64,000 bases of DNA from Vibrio penaeicida (GTDB taxonomy: Bacteria > Pseudomonadota > Gammaproteobacteria > Enterobacterales > Vibrionaceae), in contig NZ_BFAQ01000044.1 in the NCBI RefSeq assembly GCF_002933855.1, positions 62,001 through 126,000 on the forward strand. The letters run 5' to 3'. Below, in pieces: positions 9,015 through 17,980 of the stretch; within the stretch, counting starts at the first letter, position 1; each line of letters starts with the position of its first letter. The notes under the pieces were generated by a model. It was not told the DNA's origin and searched no databases. It saw nothing but the letters and a program-made list of their open reading frames with translations. Both the position numbers and the translations under genes were made by a program.

Positions 9015-10634
9015 TTAATGAGTGTTTTCTAGAAAAGATTGCAAAATAGTCAGCTCCGACTGCGCTAAGAAATCTTCGCTATCCACATTTAGCTTACTTA
9101 TTAGCTCTTTGGCATCAGAATGTTGACCTGATTGAATCTGCCAGTAAATCAAATCGAGAAGAATACTCGTCTCTGCGCGGCGCGACCCTACCATTTCATT
9201 GATCGCCAAGGCTTCTTCCAAAGCAGTGATACGCACCTTGATCTCTAGATTTTGACTTCGACTGAAGCGAAGCAATGCCATCATCTTTTGAGGGAAACTG
9301 GTTTGATTTGTATAGTTGCTTGCTGTTAACTCCGCTTCCGCGAATGGCGTGTGCCAAGGCGGTACTCCAATGCTCGGAATTGCATCAGAACCTAACGGAG
9401 AGCGCTCAAGACGCTGCCGATTCAACAAATAACCCAAGTAGTATTCGATCTCTTTGCCCTGCTCTAACCAAAAGTAGTTCGCGCCTATCACTTCAGAATA
9501 ATGACTTTGGGATAAATGCATCGCCGCTTTATCTAGCTCACCTTTTCTCATCCACATTTCCGCTAACCACAAATGCGACATTGCAACAACAATGGGATCG
9601 GGTGAGCTCTCTAATAGAGACTGCAGGTTTATTTGTGCTTCTTCTCTATTCCCGAGTTCCAATTGGCAAATGGCGTATTGAAGCACACTCCACTCGTGAG
9701 ACAAATCAATCGTATATGAGGCAGCGAAATAGTGCTGAGCAAGTTTACATCCTCGTTGACTTAACGCGTGCTGCCCTTTCGCATACTCGTGCATCGCATT
9801 CACTTCAAACTCATATTCGGGTAACACATCTACGTTCTTTGCAGGACGTAGCAAATGCACAATGCTAGACGCTATGCTCGGCATGCTGAGTGCCAAGTCT
9901 TGTTTTTCTATTTCACCAGATGTTTGATTTAACTGCTCATCCAAAATGGTATAGGAAATTATCTGTCTTCCTTGCTTTAACGATACGGAAGCAAAGATCG
10001 CAACATTTACGCTGGCAGAGGAAAAATCGTGACTTCGCCAGTCTTCAAGAGCTTTACTCTTTACTTTGAATTGGTTAGGTGGGTAAACCTGCACATCGGG
10101 ATACAGCATAAGATCAGTGGCAAGCATGTCGCTCATGCCATATTCAATCCAATGATAGGAATCAAGCTGGGTGGCATTTTCAAAAGGCAACACCGCTACT
10201 CTGATCTTCCTGTCAGAGAAATCCATCGATCCCTCTTGGTTAAACACCCAAAGTAGCGTCACAAGAATTAAGAGTACAGCAGACAGTGCGGCGAAACGGT
10301 TTCTTCGCGTGTGTGTCGGTTGTTCATTCACTTGCGTAATGGGAGCAATCCATTTGTAGCCTTGATTGGGAATAGTTCGAACAAACCTTGGGTTAGAAGC
10401 TGAATCACCTAATAGCTTTCTCAGCTCTAACACGCTCTGAGATAAGGACCGTTCTCGATAATCTCCATTGGTCCAAAGCGCAGCTAAGAGCTCTTCTTTA
10501 GAGATAATACGTTCAGGGTTTTCAAGAAAATAGCAGAGAAGTTGGTGGACTTTATTGCGAACAGCTACTGGTTCACCATTAAGTATTAGGCACTCTTTCT
10601 CAGCATCAAATCTGTATTCCCCAAACTGAATCAT
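9015..10634 (-). CDS. Membrane-bound ToxR/CadC-type regulator with winged helix and TPR-like periplasmic part
   Basis: One-component signal transducer. An OmpR-type winged helix occupies about residues 5-100 (SLSQSVLELRKLLGD and FVRTIPNQGYKW are the classic ToxR/CadC motifs), then a single membrane segment (FAALSAVLLILVTLLWVF, about 114-131). The long C-terminal part, presumably periplasmic, resembles CadC-like regulators, with helical repeat character (YAKGQHALSQRGCKLAQHYF; MWMRKGELDKAAMHLSQ). I prefer the ATG at 10634 (MIQFGEYRF, where the family fold begins) over the upstream in-frame ATG at 10655; AAGGGA precedes it. It is divergent from the secreted hydrolase at 10894, a plausible target. 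The signal is unknown. Confidence 0.85.
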   Translation of the reverse strand: MIQFGEYRFDAEKECLILNGEPVAVRNKVHQLLCYFLENPERIISKEELLAALWTNGDYRERSLSQSVLELRKLLGDSASNPRFVRTIPNQGYKWIAPITQVNEQPTHTRRNRFAALSAVLLILVTLLWVFNQEGSMDFSDRKIRVAVLPFENATQLDSYHWIEYGMSDMLATDLMLYPDVQVYPPNQFKVKSKALEDWRSHDFSSASVNVAIFASVSLKQGRQIISYTILDEQLNQTSGEIEKQDLALSMPSIASSIVHLLRPAKNVDVLPEYEFEVNAMHEYAKGQHALSQRGCKLAQHYFAASYTIDLSHEWSVLQYAICQLELGNREEAQINLQSLLESSPDPIVVAMSHLWLAEMWMRKGELDKAAMHLSQSHYSEVIGANYFWLEQGKEIEYYLGYLLNRQRLERSPLGSDAIPSIGVPPWHTPFAEAELTASNYTNQTSFPQKMMALLRFSRSQNLEIKVRITALEEALAINEMVGSRRAETSILLDLIYWQIQSGQHSDAKELISKLNVDSEDFLAQSELTILQSFLENTH

Positions 10635-10893
10635 AAATCCCTTTCTATATTTCATCGAATAGCTCAGAAGGTAAGAAGACTATCGCGAGCGAACTGTTCT
10701 TTCAATCAAGAATCAACGAATAAGCTGATCGCTCTAATTGACAATCAATACACCTTATTTTGAAGAAGATAAATCTAAATTTGACATCTTTTGTAATCTC
10801 TTGCTTTTGAATTGATATCATTTTTAGTCATTTTAATTGAACAAGAAGCCTAGGCAATGCACCTTGAAAATCACATAACACAAGGAGTTTAAA

Positions 10894-11700
10894 ATGAAAA
10901 AGACGGTTTTTATATGCACTGGATTATTGTTCTCAGCAGCCACTTTTACCACCAAAGTATTCGCAACGGAGAACTTGGTTTTTGTGCATGGAGCTCACTT
11001 CAATGCCGAATCTTGGAAACAGGTATCGGATTCATTATCTTCTAATATCCAACCAGTCTTCGTGAACCTGCCAGGACGAATGGAATCGGAAAATGCCGAA
11101 ATCATCACACTCAGCTCATCTGCAAAATCGCTGTGTAGGGAAATCAAAGCACTAGAGGGTAACATCCATTTTGCTGCACATAGCCAAGGGGGAGCAATCG
11201 TCAACCAAGCCGTGGGGTTATGCCCTTCGAATCAATTCCAATCCATCACCTACGTAACGGCAGTTGCTCCTCAAAAGGGGGAAACTGCATTCGGTTCGTT
11301 GAGTAAGCAAGATGAAACAAATTATTTTGAAGGCGTTCGCTATAACGAAACAAGCCACCGAATGATCATCGGGGATAGCGCCAAGTTTGCAGAAACCTTC
11401 GCGCAGGATGCGAATAGAAAACAAAAGGACCTACTGCAACGTCTTTCCCTTTCTGAACCTGCTCATATCGCAGAAGAAAAGGTGACATTTGAATCCTCGA
11501 ATATGGAACGAATCAAGAAGCACTACATCTTTGCTAATAACGACAAAATCATTTCGCTGGCATCTCAACTTAAAATCGCTAAAAACGCACAAATCAAAAG
11601 TGTGTATGCAATGCATACGGGTCATCTACCCATGCTTACAGACAGTGAAGGACTAGCCCACATTTTGAATTCGATTGTTCTATACCCAAGTCAAAAATAA
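10894..11700 (+). CDS. Exported alpha/beta-hydrolase
   Basis: Predicted periplasmic or secreted alpha/beta-hydrolase fold enzyme of 268 aa. Residues 1-25 are a Sec signal peptide (charged start, LLFSAATFTT core, cleavage near VFATE). The oxyanion-side motif LVFVHGAHFNAESW follows at about 28-41, the nucleophile elbow is AAHSQGGAIV with Ser97, and a late MHTGHLP supplies the likely catalytic His. It resembles the RsbQ/EstC-like esterase group; the substrate is not deducible. AAGGAG-type ribosome site before the ATG. Its transcription diverges from the ToxR-type regulator and ends at a strong hairpin at 11801-11821. Confidence 0.85.
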   Translation: MKKTVFICTGLLFSAATFTTKVFATENLVFVHGAHFNAESWKQVSDSLSSNIQPVFVNLPGRMESENAEIITLSSSAKSLCREIKALEGNIHFAAHSQGGAIVNQAVGLCPSNQFQSITYVTAVAPQKGETAFGSLSKQDETNYFEGVRYNETSHRMIIGDSAKFAETFAQDANRKQKDLLQRLSLSEPAHIAEEKVTFESSNMERIKKHYIFANNDKIISLASQLKIAKNAQIKSVYAMHTGHLPMLTDSEGLAHILNSIVLYPSQK

Positions 11701-11800
11701 TCGAGACAGTTTATAGCGAACGTAACGTTAGCTCGGAGCTAAAAGTAAATCGAGGATAAAAGTAAAAGGAGATAGCAGTACATCGGTCATAAAAAAAAAA

Positions 11801-11825
11801 CCGAGCGTAAAGCACGCTCGGTTTT
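11801..11825. terminator. Bidirectional intrinsic terminator between hydrolase and PTS gene
   Basis: CCGAGCGT / ACGCTCGG stem of 8 bp with a 5-base loop, preceded by ten A and followed by GTTTT. The A-run on one side and T-run on the other let it end both the hydrolase transcript and the convergent PTS permease transcript. Confidence 0.85.
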
Positions 11826-11901
11826 AAAAAGGTTTTGTTCGGCAAACGGTGACTAATCGTAATTCAAGTAACTTAGGGGGAACTCTAGCCGAACAAAATT
11901 C

Positions 11902-13353
11902 TTATGCGTTTAGGTTTTTCATTGCCGCGGCAACTTTATCAACCTTGCCAACACCAACGATAACTTGGATAGATGTTTTACCCAGTTTAACCACACCGGC
12001 TGCACCTAGTGCTTTCAATGCGTCGTCGTTGATATTTTCTGTGCTCTTCACTTCAAGACGTAGACGTGTAATACAGTTATCGATCGTCACTAGGTTTTCT
12101 TTACCACCTAGTTCTGCAATGTATTTAGCCGCCAATTGATCGATGTTCTCTTCGCCTTCTTCCGCCATTTCTTCACCACGACCAAGCGTCTTAAGGTTGA
12201 ACTTGGCGATAGCAACTCTGAATAGCACGTAGTAAAGCAAACCAAAGACCAAACCTTGAGGAATCAGCATGTACCACTGTGTCGCTAGTGGGTTTTGGCT
12301 GCTAAGAACAAAGTCGACAAGACCAGCAGAGAAACCGAATCCAGCCATCCACTCCATTGATGCCGCGATGAACAAGCTGATACCCGTTAGGACAGCGTGA
12401 ATCAAAAACAGTACGGGCGCAAGGAACATGAATGAGAATTCAAGCGGTTCGGTAATACCTGTGAAGAAAGAAGCAGCACCTGCTGCCAGCATAACAGAGA
12501 ATACTTTGCCTTTGTTTTTCTTATCTGCGCTGTGGTAAATCGCCAACGCTGCAGCAGGTAGACCAAACATCATGATTGGGAAGAAGCCCGCTTGATACAT
12601 GCCGGTTACACCAGGAGTCGCTGTACCATTTGCAATGGACTGAGCACCACCTAGGAAATTAGGAATATCATTGATGCCAACTACGTCAAACCAAAATACT
12701 GGGTACAACGCGTGGTGCATACCAACTGAAAGGAAAAGACGGTTTAGGAAGCCAAACAAGCCGGCGCCTAGAGGACCGAGATCTTGCAATGCCGTGCCAA
12801 GAGAAAGTAGCGCATTAAAAATTACAGGCCACACAGTCATTAAAATAAACGACAAAACCATACCAGCGATAGACGTTAGGATAGGAACTAAACGCTTACC
12901 ACTAAAGAACGCAAGGAACTTAGGCAATTCTACGTGTGAGAATCGGTTGTATATTTCAGCTGAGATAATACCGACAACAATACCCACAAACTGGTTTGCA
13001 ACACGATCAAATGCCATGTTGACTTCGTCAGCAGAGATACCTTGAAGCTGGGACAATGTCGCAGGAGAAAGCAACGTTGTGACCACCAACCACATAACAA
13101 AGCCCGACAAAGCTGCCGAGCCATCTTTATCTTTAGACAAACCGAACGCAACACCAACTGCAAATAACACCGCCATGTTGTCAATAATGGCGGCACCCGA
13201 TTTAATTAAAAAAGCAGCAAGTACACTTTCGCTTCCCCAACCTACAGGGTCTAACCAGTAACCCACACCCATCAAAATTGCTGCGGCAGGCAACGTAGCC
13301 ACGGGCACCATAAGTGCCTTACCGACTTTCTGCATATAACCTAGTACGCTCAT
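11902..13353 (-). CDS. nagE: PTS IIBC permease, glucose/N-acetylglucosamine family
   Basis: Phosphotransferase sugar permease that imports and phosphorylates a hexose. Residues 1 to about 370 are the polytopic IIC domain (start MSVLGYMQKVGKALMVP); about 400-483 are the IIB domain with the phosphorylated cysteine in TIDNCITRLRLEV. There is no IIA domain, so it must borrow a separate IIA such as Crr. The first residues resemble NagE more than PtsG, hence the symbol, but glucose or another hexosamine remains possible. A good ribosome site (GAGG) precedes the ATG. The upstream interval has direct repeats TCACTAAT at 13427-13434 and 13445-13452 that may be regulatory. No nagA or nagC is adjacent. 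Confidence 0.8.
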   Translation of the reverse strand: MSVLGYMQKVGKALMVPVATLPAAAILMGVGYWLDPVGWGSESVLAAFLIKSGAAIIDNMAVLFAVGVAFGLSKDKDGSAALSGFVMWLVVTTLLSPATLSQLQGISADEVNMAFDRVANQFVGIVVGIISAEIYNRFSHVELPKFLAFFSGKRLVPILTSIAGMVLSFILMTVWPVIFNALLSLGTALQDLGPLGAGLFGFLNRLFLSVGMHHALYPVFWFDVVGINDIPNFLGGAQSIANGTATPGVTGMYQAGFFPIMMFGLPAAALAIYHSADKKNKGKVFSVMLAAGAASFFTGITEPLEFSFMFLAPVLFLIHAVLTGISLFIAASMEWMAGFGFSAGLVDFVLSSQNPLATQWYMLIPQGLVFGLLYYVLFRVAIAKFNLKTLGRGEEMAEEGEENIDQLAAKYIAELGGKENLVTIDNCITRLRLEVKSTENINDDALKALGAAGVVKLGKTSIQVIVGVGKVDKVAAAMKNLNA

Positions 13354-13627
13354 TTAAATCCTCATGAAGTATTTCAAAAACTTCGGCGGATTTTACAAAC
13401 GTAATTTTACGACGCAAAAAAACTCCTCACTAATGTGTTCAGGTTCACTAATATGAGTAAAAACAACATTAAAAGAAAGGTTACTATTGATATAACTATC
13501 TGAATACTGTACTGTTCTCACGAAGTTCGTCGCACAAGCTTTTCTATATATTGCTAAGGTTATAAATCAATCAAAACCATTACGTATTTTCGACAACTTG
13601 TTTTATATGCTACTTAAAGAATCCTAG
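13354..13627. other. Gene-free interval upstream of the PTS gene
   Basis: Leader and promoter region of the PTS permease on the minus strand. It holds two direct copies of TCACTAAT 18 bases apart and, on the plus strand, promoter-like TTGATA (13487-13492) with TACTGT 17 bases later. No ORF of note. A plus-strand terminator follows at 13628-13654 although no plus-strand gene is present. Confidence 0.4.
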
Positions 13628-13660
13628 AATGCCGAAGCTATCCGCTTCGGCATTTTTGTT
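13628..13660 (+). terminator. Strong plus-strand intrinsic terminator with no upstream gene
   Basis: AATGCCGAAGC / GCTTCGGCATT is a perfect 11-bp stem with a 5-base loop, followed on the plus strand by TTTTTGTTTC. On the minus strand the following sequence is CTAGGATTC, a poor U-tract, so although it also lies just after the chemoreceptor gene its best orientation is plus. It may end a small RNA made from the PTS upstream region. Confidence 0.7.
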
Positions 13661-13679
13661 TCAGGTTTTTTTAGATTTA

Positions 13680-15317
13680 TTACGCTAACTTAAAGCGATT
13701 TATCATCCTCATCATATCTTCAGAAACTTGGCTTAACTCTTCACTTGCTGCCGCCATCTGAGTCGATTCGCTGGCTAATGAATTTGAACCGTCGTTTAAG
13801 CTAGAAACATTCTGGTTAATGCTGTTTACCGTAACGGTTTGTTCTTCTGTTGCCGCGGATATTTGTTGATTCATTCCTTGAATGGCATGAACTTCTTGCG
13901 CAATTTCATTCAATGCATCCCCTGCAGAAGAAGAAATCTCAGACGTATTGGTGGCTTTTTCAGCCCCTTTACTCATCACACCGACCGCTTGCTCCGCACC
14001 TTCTTGAAGCTTCTCTATGATGGTTTGAATTTCAATTGTGGATTCTTGAGTTCGAAGAGACAGCGTTCTCACTTCATCAGCCACTACAGCAAAACCTCTA
14101 CCAGCTTCACCCGCACGAGCCGCTTCTATTGCTGCGTTCAATGCAAGTAAGTTGGTTTGCTCTGCAATACCTCTGATGACTTCTAAAACGGTATCGACAT
14201 TTCGGCTGTCGGTTGCAAGTTGAGTAATAACCTGGCTGGCCTCCCCGATGTCTTCCGCTAATAGCTGAGATTCACGTATGTTTCGCTGAATAATCACTAA
14301 GCTCTGTTCAGTTTGCTTGGCTGCCTTCACGCTGTAATCTGAAGCATCGACGGTACGGCCCGCCACCTCTTCAACGGCTGTTAACATTTCACTCATCGCA
14401 CCCGCCAGTTGTGAAGTATCACTTTGCTGTTGATTGAGGTTGACATCAACGGATGAAACCGACGAAGAAAGCTGATTGGCAGAAGCAGCCAACTGGGTGC
14501 CCGCATCACTCACACTTCTCATGATCTCCTGAATTGAGCCAACAAAACGGTTAAAGTACTGTGCAAGCTCAATAAGCTCCTGACTACCCTCTTCTTTCAA
14601 ACGTTGCGTTAGGTCACCTTCACCACTAGATAAATCGCGCATTGCAGCGACGGTTTTATTGATTGGGTTGGTAATGGTCTTCACGAAATACGCGATCAAC
14701 GCAGAAAGCACAATCAGAATCATACCGGCATTGGTCATGGATATGATTTGCGACTGTTGAATGTCTCGCTCAAGTGAACTCATATTAATGCCTGTACCAA
14801 TCATCCACCCCCACTCGTGAAAATAGTCGGCATAACTGGTTTTTGGGGAAAGCTCTGTCGCATCTGGCGATGTTTTCCACATATAATCGACAAACCCGCC
14901 CCCTTGTTTACCTGTCGCATAGAGCTCTTCCACGAACAGTTTGCCATTCCCGTCTTTCAGTGGAAGGATATTGGTACCAAGCAATCGCTTCAGTCCAGAC
15001 GCCAACTGGATGCCATCTTTGTCCGCAACAAAAATATAGTTTCCGTTATCAAATCGCATTGCAGATATCGACTCTAACGACAACCTCTGCGCTTCTTCTT
15101 TCGACATTGAGCCGTTCAGGCTTTGTGCATGGTAATAGTTAAGAACGCCTACCGCCCCTTCGACTATTTGCTGAACACCACGCTCGTAGTTTGCGCGCAT
15201 GTGCTTTTTCGTTGCTGATGCATCTAAGAGTGAATTTGCGATTAACCCAACAGCAAACAGAACCAGTATCATCCATGCCCGCATGCTTATGGGTGCGTTT
15301 TTTAGAGAAAAGTTCAT
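13680..15317 (-). CDS. Methyl-accepting chemotaxis protein with periplasmic Cache domain
   Basis: Transmembrane chemoreceptor of 545 aa. A membrane segment at about 14-31 and a second at about 192-212 bracket a single-Cache (sCache_2) ligand domain (MRFDNGNYIFVADKDG; HEWGWMIGTGINM). HAMP follows (about 213-265), then the signalling domain whose hairpin tip is EQTNLLALNAAIEAARAG near residue 390. No C-terminal CheR-docking pentapeptide is seen. The small ORF just upstream ends 12 bases before this start, so they are probably co-transcribed, perhaps together with the NHL protein gene. The ligand is unknown; sCache receptors often bind small organic acids. Confidence 0.92.
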   Translation of the reverse strand: MNFSLKNAPISMRAWMILVLFAVGLIANSLLDASATKKHMRANYERGVQQIVEGAVGVLNYYHAQSLNGSMSKEEAQRLSLESISAMRFDNGNYIFVADKDGIQLASGLKRLLGTNILPLKDGNGKLFVEELYATGKQGGGFVDYMWKTSPDATELSPKTSYADYFHEWGWMIGTGINMSSLERDIQQSQIISMTNAGMILIVLSALIAYFVKTITNPINKTVAAMRDLSSGEGDLTQRLKEEGSQELIELAQYFNRFVGSIQEIMRSVSDAGTQLAASANQLSSSVSSVDVNLNQQQSDTSQLAGAMSEMLTAVEEVAGRTVDASDYSVKAAKQTEQSLVIIQRNIRESQLLAEDIGEASQVITQLATDSRNVDTVLEVIRGIAEQTNLLALNAAIEAARAGEAGRGFAVVADEVRTLSLRTQESTIEIQTIIEKLQEGAEQAVGVMSKGAEKATNTSEISSSAGDALNEIAQEVHAIQGMNQQISAATEEQTVTVNSINQNVSSLNDGSNSLASESTQMAAASEELSQVSEDMMRMINRFKLA

Positions 15318-15329
15318 AGCGCCTCCTCG

Positions 15330-15575
15330 TTACTCATGCGGACCAGTGACATTCTCACTGGCGTAGCAAAATTCATGGCTTTCATACAGCTCACGTAATG
15401 CATCTCTGCATTTTTTTTCATCTTTCGCATTGTCTTCAAAATGCTGAATGACCGTTTGAAACTGCTGTAAAATCTGCCGAGAACTTTCTTCCGATTTTTG
15501 GCAGACACCATGAGCGTCTTGTAACTTTTTATGCGACAGCTTTTTACCCTGCGCACGTTTAAAAACACTATTCAT
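15330..15575 (-). CDS. Small helical protein of unknown function
   Basis: An 81 aa, charged, mainly helical protein with three cysteines (near 24, 55 and 68) and a Glu/Lys/Gln-rich centre (QILQQFQTVIQHFEDNAK). I do not recognise a family. I choose this frame over an overlapping 84 aa frame because its composition is that of a soluble coiled protein and it is spaced 12 bases from the chemoreceptor start. AGGGG lies about 11 bases upstream of the ATG. It could be an accessory of the receptor or of the NHL protein, but nothing in the sequence proves this. Confidence 0.6.
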   Translation of the reverse strand: MNSVFKRAQGKKLSHKKLQDAHGVCQKSEESSRQILQQFQTVIQHFEDNAKDEKKCRDALRELYESHEFCYASENVTGPHE

Positions 15576-15658
15576 ACCTAACCCCTGACGTTGTTTCTGT
15601 ACGGTTCACTATGTGTATACCCAACCCATGGTCCAGTCATAGCGGTATACAGGTGACG

Positions 15659-17719
15659 TTAACTATTAAATTTATAAACATTGACTCTGTTCAGCGCACA
15701 ATCGGGTAAATAGACTTTGCTATTTTTCACATGGAGCAAGTAAGGCAGCCATAATTGACCTTTTTCTCTATCGGCTCCAAAACCACTGAATGATTCGACA
15801 TACTCTCCAGAACATTTGAAGATTTTTATTGCTCGGTTCACGAGATCGGAAACGAACAGGTATCCGTTTTCGTGATCAATACTGGTAGGAAGTAAGAAAT
15901 TATCGTTGTTCGTTCCATACCCTTCTTTACCGAAGCTACGCACCCACTTTCCACTCTGATCGTATACTTCGATTCGGTTGTTATTCTGATCGGTTATAAA
16001 ACTAATTCCGTTTGCATCGACAGTGATGTCAGATGGCGTATGGAATTCTCCATGCTCATCCCCAAGCTGCCCATAGGTATGAACTAAACCAGCTGCACCG
16101 GTTTCCGATAACCTCCAACGGCAAATTCGGTTATTGCCAGAATCCGCAATCAGGATGTCATTGTTCGTTGGATCAACGGCAATACCCTGCGGTTTGTTTA
16201 ATTGCTCAGGGTTAGAACCTAATCCGCCAAAGACGGTATAAGGAACCAATTCGCCTATCACATCGTTATATTGCAGCACGGTGACAATACCACTCAGGTA
16301 ATTGCTCACGACAAGCAGCGGCACCTCTGGATCCAATTGACCAGGTAACGGTTCGCTAGGCGTTAACGCAGCGATGCCAAGCGAGCCCGGCAGCATGGGT
16401 AAGCTTATCGGTCTCGCGGAATTGCTCTTACCATCTTCAGTGGCTTGCAGTTGGTAATTACCTGCATCAACCATCCAAAGTAAATCCTCTGGATCATCAA
16501 ATTTATCGTTTAAGAAAATTCGGATCATCGTTTGCTGCCATCGCTGAACCCATTCAGTTTGAGCAGACAACGCAATACTTAACCATGATGGAATACCAGC
16601 AGGCTGCATGGCTTTAAGCACCTGATCTTGTATCGAAAGCTGATGCTCCAACCAGTTTTGAATCGCCGGAGCGTCTCCTGTTTGCCCGCCGCTTTGCGCG
16701 GATGTCACGTCTCCAACAACAGAAGTTACAAAGTGAAGTTGCCCAGGATTGTCTCGTTCATCACCAACAGACTTCAGAACTTTTGTTGCCCGCGTTTTGC
16801 CTCCTTTTAAAGTGGCAAGATTGACTTTGTGTTTTTGGAGAGACGCAAGGAATGGTTCGGTAATCAGCATGGTTTGAGGTTCAGTCGATTCGGTGATCTG
16901 AACGGGTGCGAAAAATCCGTCCAGTTGCCCCATAAATTGACCATCGAGGTTATATATTGAAATAACGTTTGGTCCGCCACCGGGAATCAATACGCGATTC
17001 TGAATGACTGAAACGCCACGAGATAAATCAAGACCATCGATATAACATTTTCCGCGTTCACTAAAGACAATACCTTTGCCTTGCCAATCACAGCGCACGA
17101 CGGTTGCAAACCCTGTATTAGCAATATAAATATTGCCCTGCTTATCCAAGCTTAACCCTTGAGGCCAGAGTAAGTGAACGGGATCTCCTCCGTTTTCTGG
17201 GGTAATTTCATCGATCGTGTATTCAAAATTGCCATCTTCGCTAAAAACCACAAGGCGAGACTGGCTATCTGGTCCCTCATAAAACTCATCAGCGACACAG
17301 ACTTTACCTTCATGGACGACAATGCCATTCGGCCCCTTTAAGTCCACCTCGGGCTCATCACCGAATACTTTGATGGATTGAATATCGAGTTCTTCATTGT
17401 ATTCAAGAATATGGACACGGAAGTTTCCTATGTCCGTAACGTATACCCAATTCTTATCGGGGTGTGATAACAGCCTAAATGGCATGTTAAATTGCTGTGA
17501 GCCTTTACCTACGGTCCCAAAGCTGGCGAGAATTTGATCCATTTCTGAATCAAACACAAAAACGCGATTGTGCGCGGTATCGGCTAACCAAATCCGACCA
17601 AAACGGTCTACGCAACTACCGACAGGTGTGTTAAGCGAAAGGTGCCCAGCAGATGAACACGGCAGTTCCGGCAACTGATCGACTGTTGTGCCGATATAAC
17701 TGTGATATGCAATTCCCAT
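15659..17719 (-). CDS. NHL-repeat beta-propeller protein
   Basis: A 686 aa protein made largely of NHL repeats. Repeats are visible near the N-terminus (VDRFGRIWLADTAHNRVFVF; WVYVTDIGNFRVHILE; IYIANTGFATVVRC) and again in the C-terminal third (ILIADSGNNRICRWRLS; ISFITDQNNNRIEVYDQ; LFVSDLVNRAIKIFKCSG), so it may form two propellers joined by a helical linker around residues 320-400. No signal peptide is seen, so it is probably cytoplasmic. NHL propellers bind proteins or ligands, and some are lyases or hydrolases; the catalytic class here is unknown. It is upstream of the small ORF and the chemoreceptor in the same direction and may head that operon. Confidence 0.8.
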   Translation of the reverse strand: MGIAYHSYIGTTVDQLPELPCSSAGHLSLNTPVGSCVDRFGRIWLADTAHNRVFVFDSEMDQILASFGTVGKGSQQFNMPFRLLSHPDKNWVYVTDIGNFRVHILEYNEELDIQSIKVFGDEPEVDLKGPNGIVVHEGKVCVADEFYEGPDSQSRLVVFSEDGNFEYTIDEITPENGGDPVHLLWPQGLSLDKQGNIYIANTGFATVVRCDWQGKGIVFSERGKCYIDGLDLSRGVSVIQNRVLIPGGGPNVISIYNLDGQFMGQLDGFFAPVQITESTEPQTMLITEPFLASLQKHKVNLATLKGGKTRATKVLKSVGDERDNPGQLHFVTSVVGDVTSAQSGGQTGDAPAIQNWLEHQLSIQDQVLKAMQPAGIPSWLSIALSAQTEWVQRWQQTMIRIFLNDKFDDPEDLLWMVDAGNYQLQATEDGKSNSARPISLPMLPGSLGIAALTPSEPLPGQLDPEVPLLVVSNYLSGIVTVLQYNDVIGELVPYTVFGGLGSNPEQLNKPQGIAVDPTNNDILIADSGNNRICRWRLSETGAAGLVHTYGQLGDEHGEFHTPSDITVDANGISFITDQNNNRIEVYDQSGKWVRSFGKEGYGTNNDNFLLPTSIDHENGYLFVSDLVNRAIKIFKCSGEYVESFSGFGADREKGQLWLPYLLHVKNSKVYLPDCALNRVNVYKFNS

Positions 17720-17930
17720 AATACCTAGCCTATTTTTTAATATATTTTGTTCATGCTCTACCTAAAATGAAGAATTCTCAGGTATACAATGATTTATATT
17801 TTTATGTGTACTGACACATAAAAAAGTAGCAGGTGATAGGTAACTCGCCAGTCGATGAAGTGTGAAATTTCGAAATTATTATAGATTTAATACATATGTC
17901 ATAGTTTGCACTTAAAAAATGACATTAAAA

Positions 17931-17954
17931 AAGCCGGAGCAACTGCCCCGGCTT
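17931..17954 (-). terminator. Intrinsic terminator of the pyrophosphatase gene
   Basis: On the minus strand, AAGCCGG...CCGGCTT form a 7-bp stem that extends by three inner pairs (one G-T), followed by TTTTTTAATG. It lies 27 bases beyond the stop of the Mn-dependent pyrophosphatase gene. Confidence 0.85.
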
Positions 17955-17980
17955 CTAATAATACTTTAATAAATAAAGAG

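Noticed and set aside
13390..13420. A NagC operator upstream of the PTS gene
   Set aside because: GTAATTTTAC is AT-rich and partly symmetric but does not match the NagC consensus well enough.
15314..15568. An 84-codon minus-strand frame overlapping the small 81-codon ORF
   Set aside because: Its composition is rich in Met, Lys, Arg and Ser in a pattern typical of an off-frame reading, and the overlapping frame at 15330-15575 is better spaced and more protein-like.
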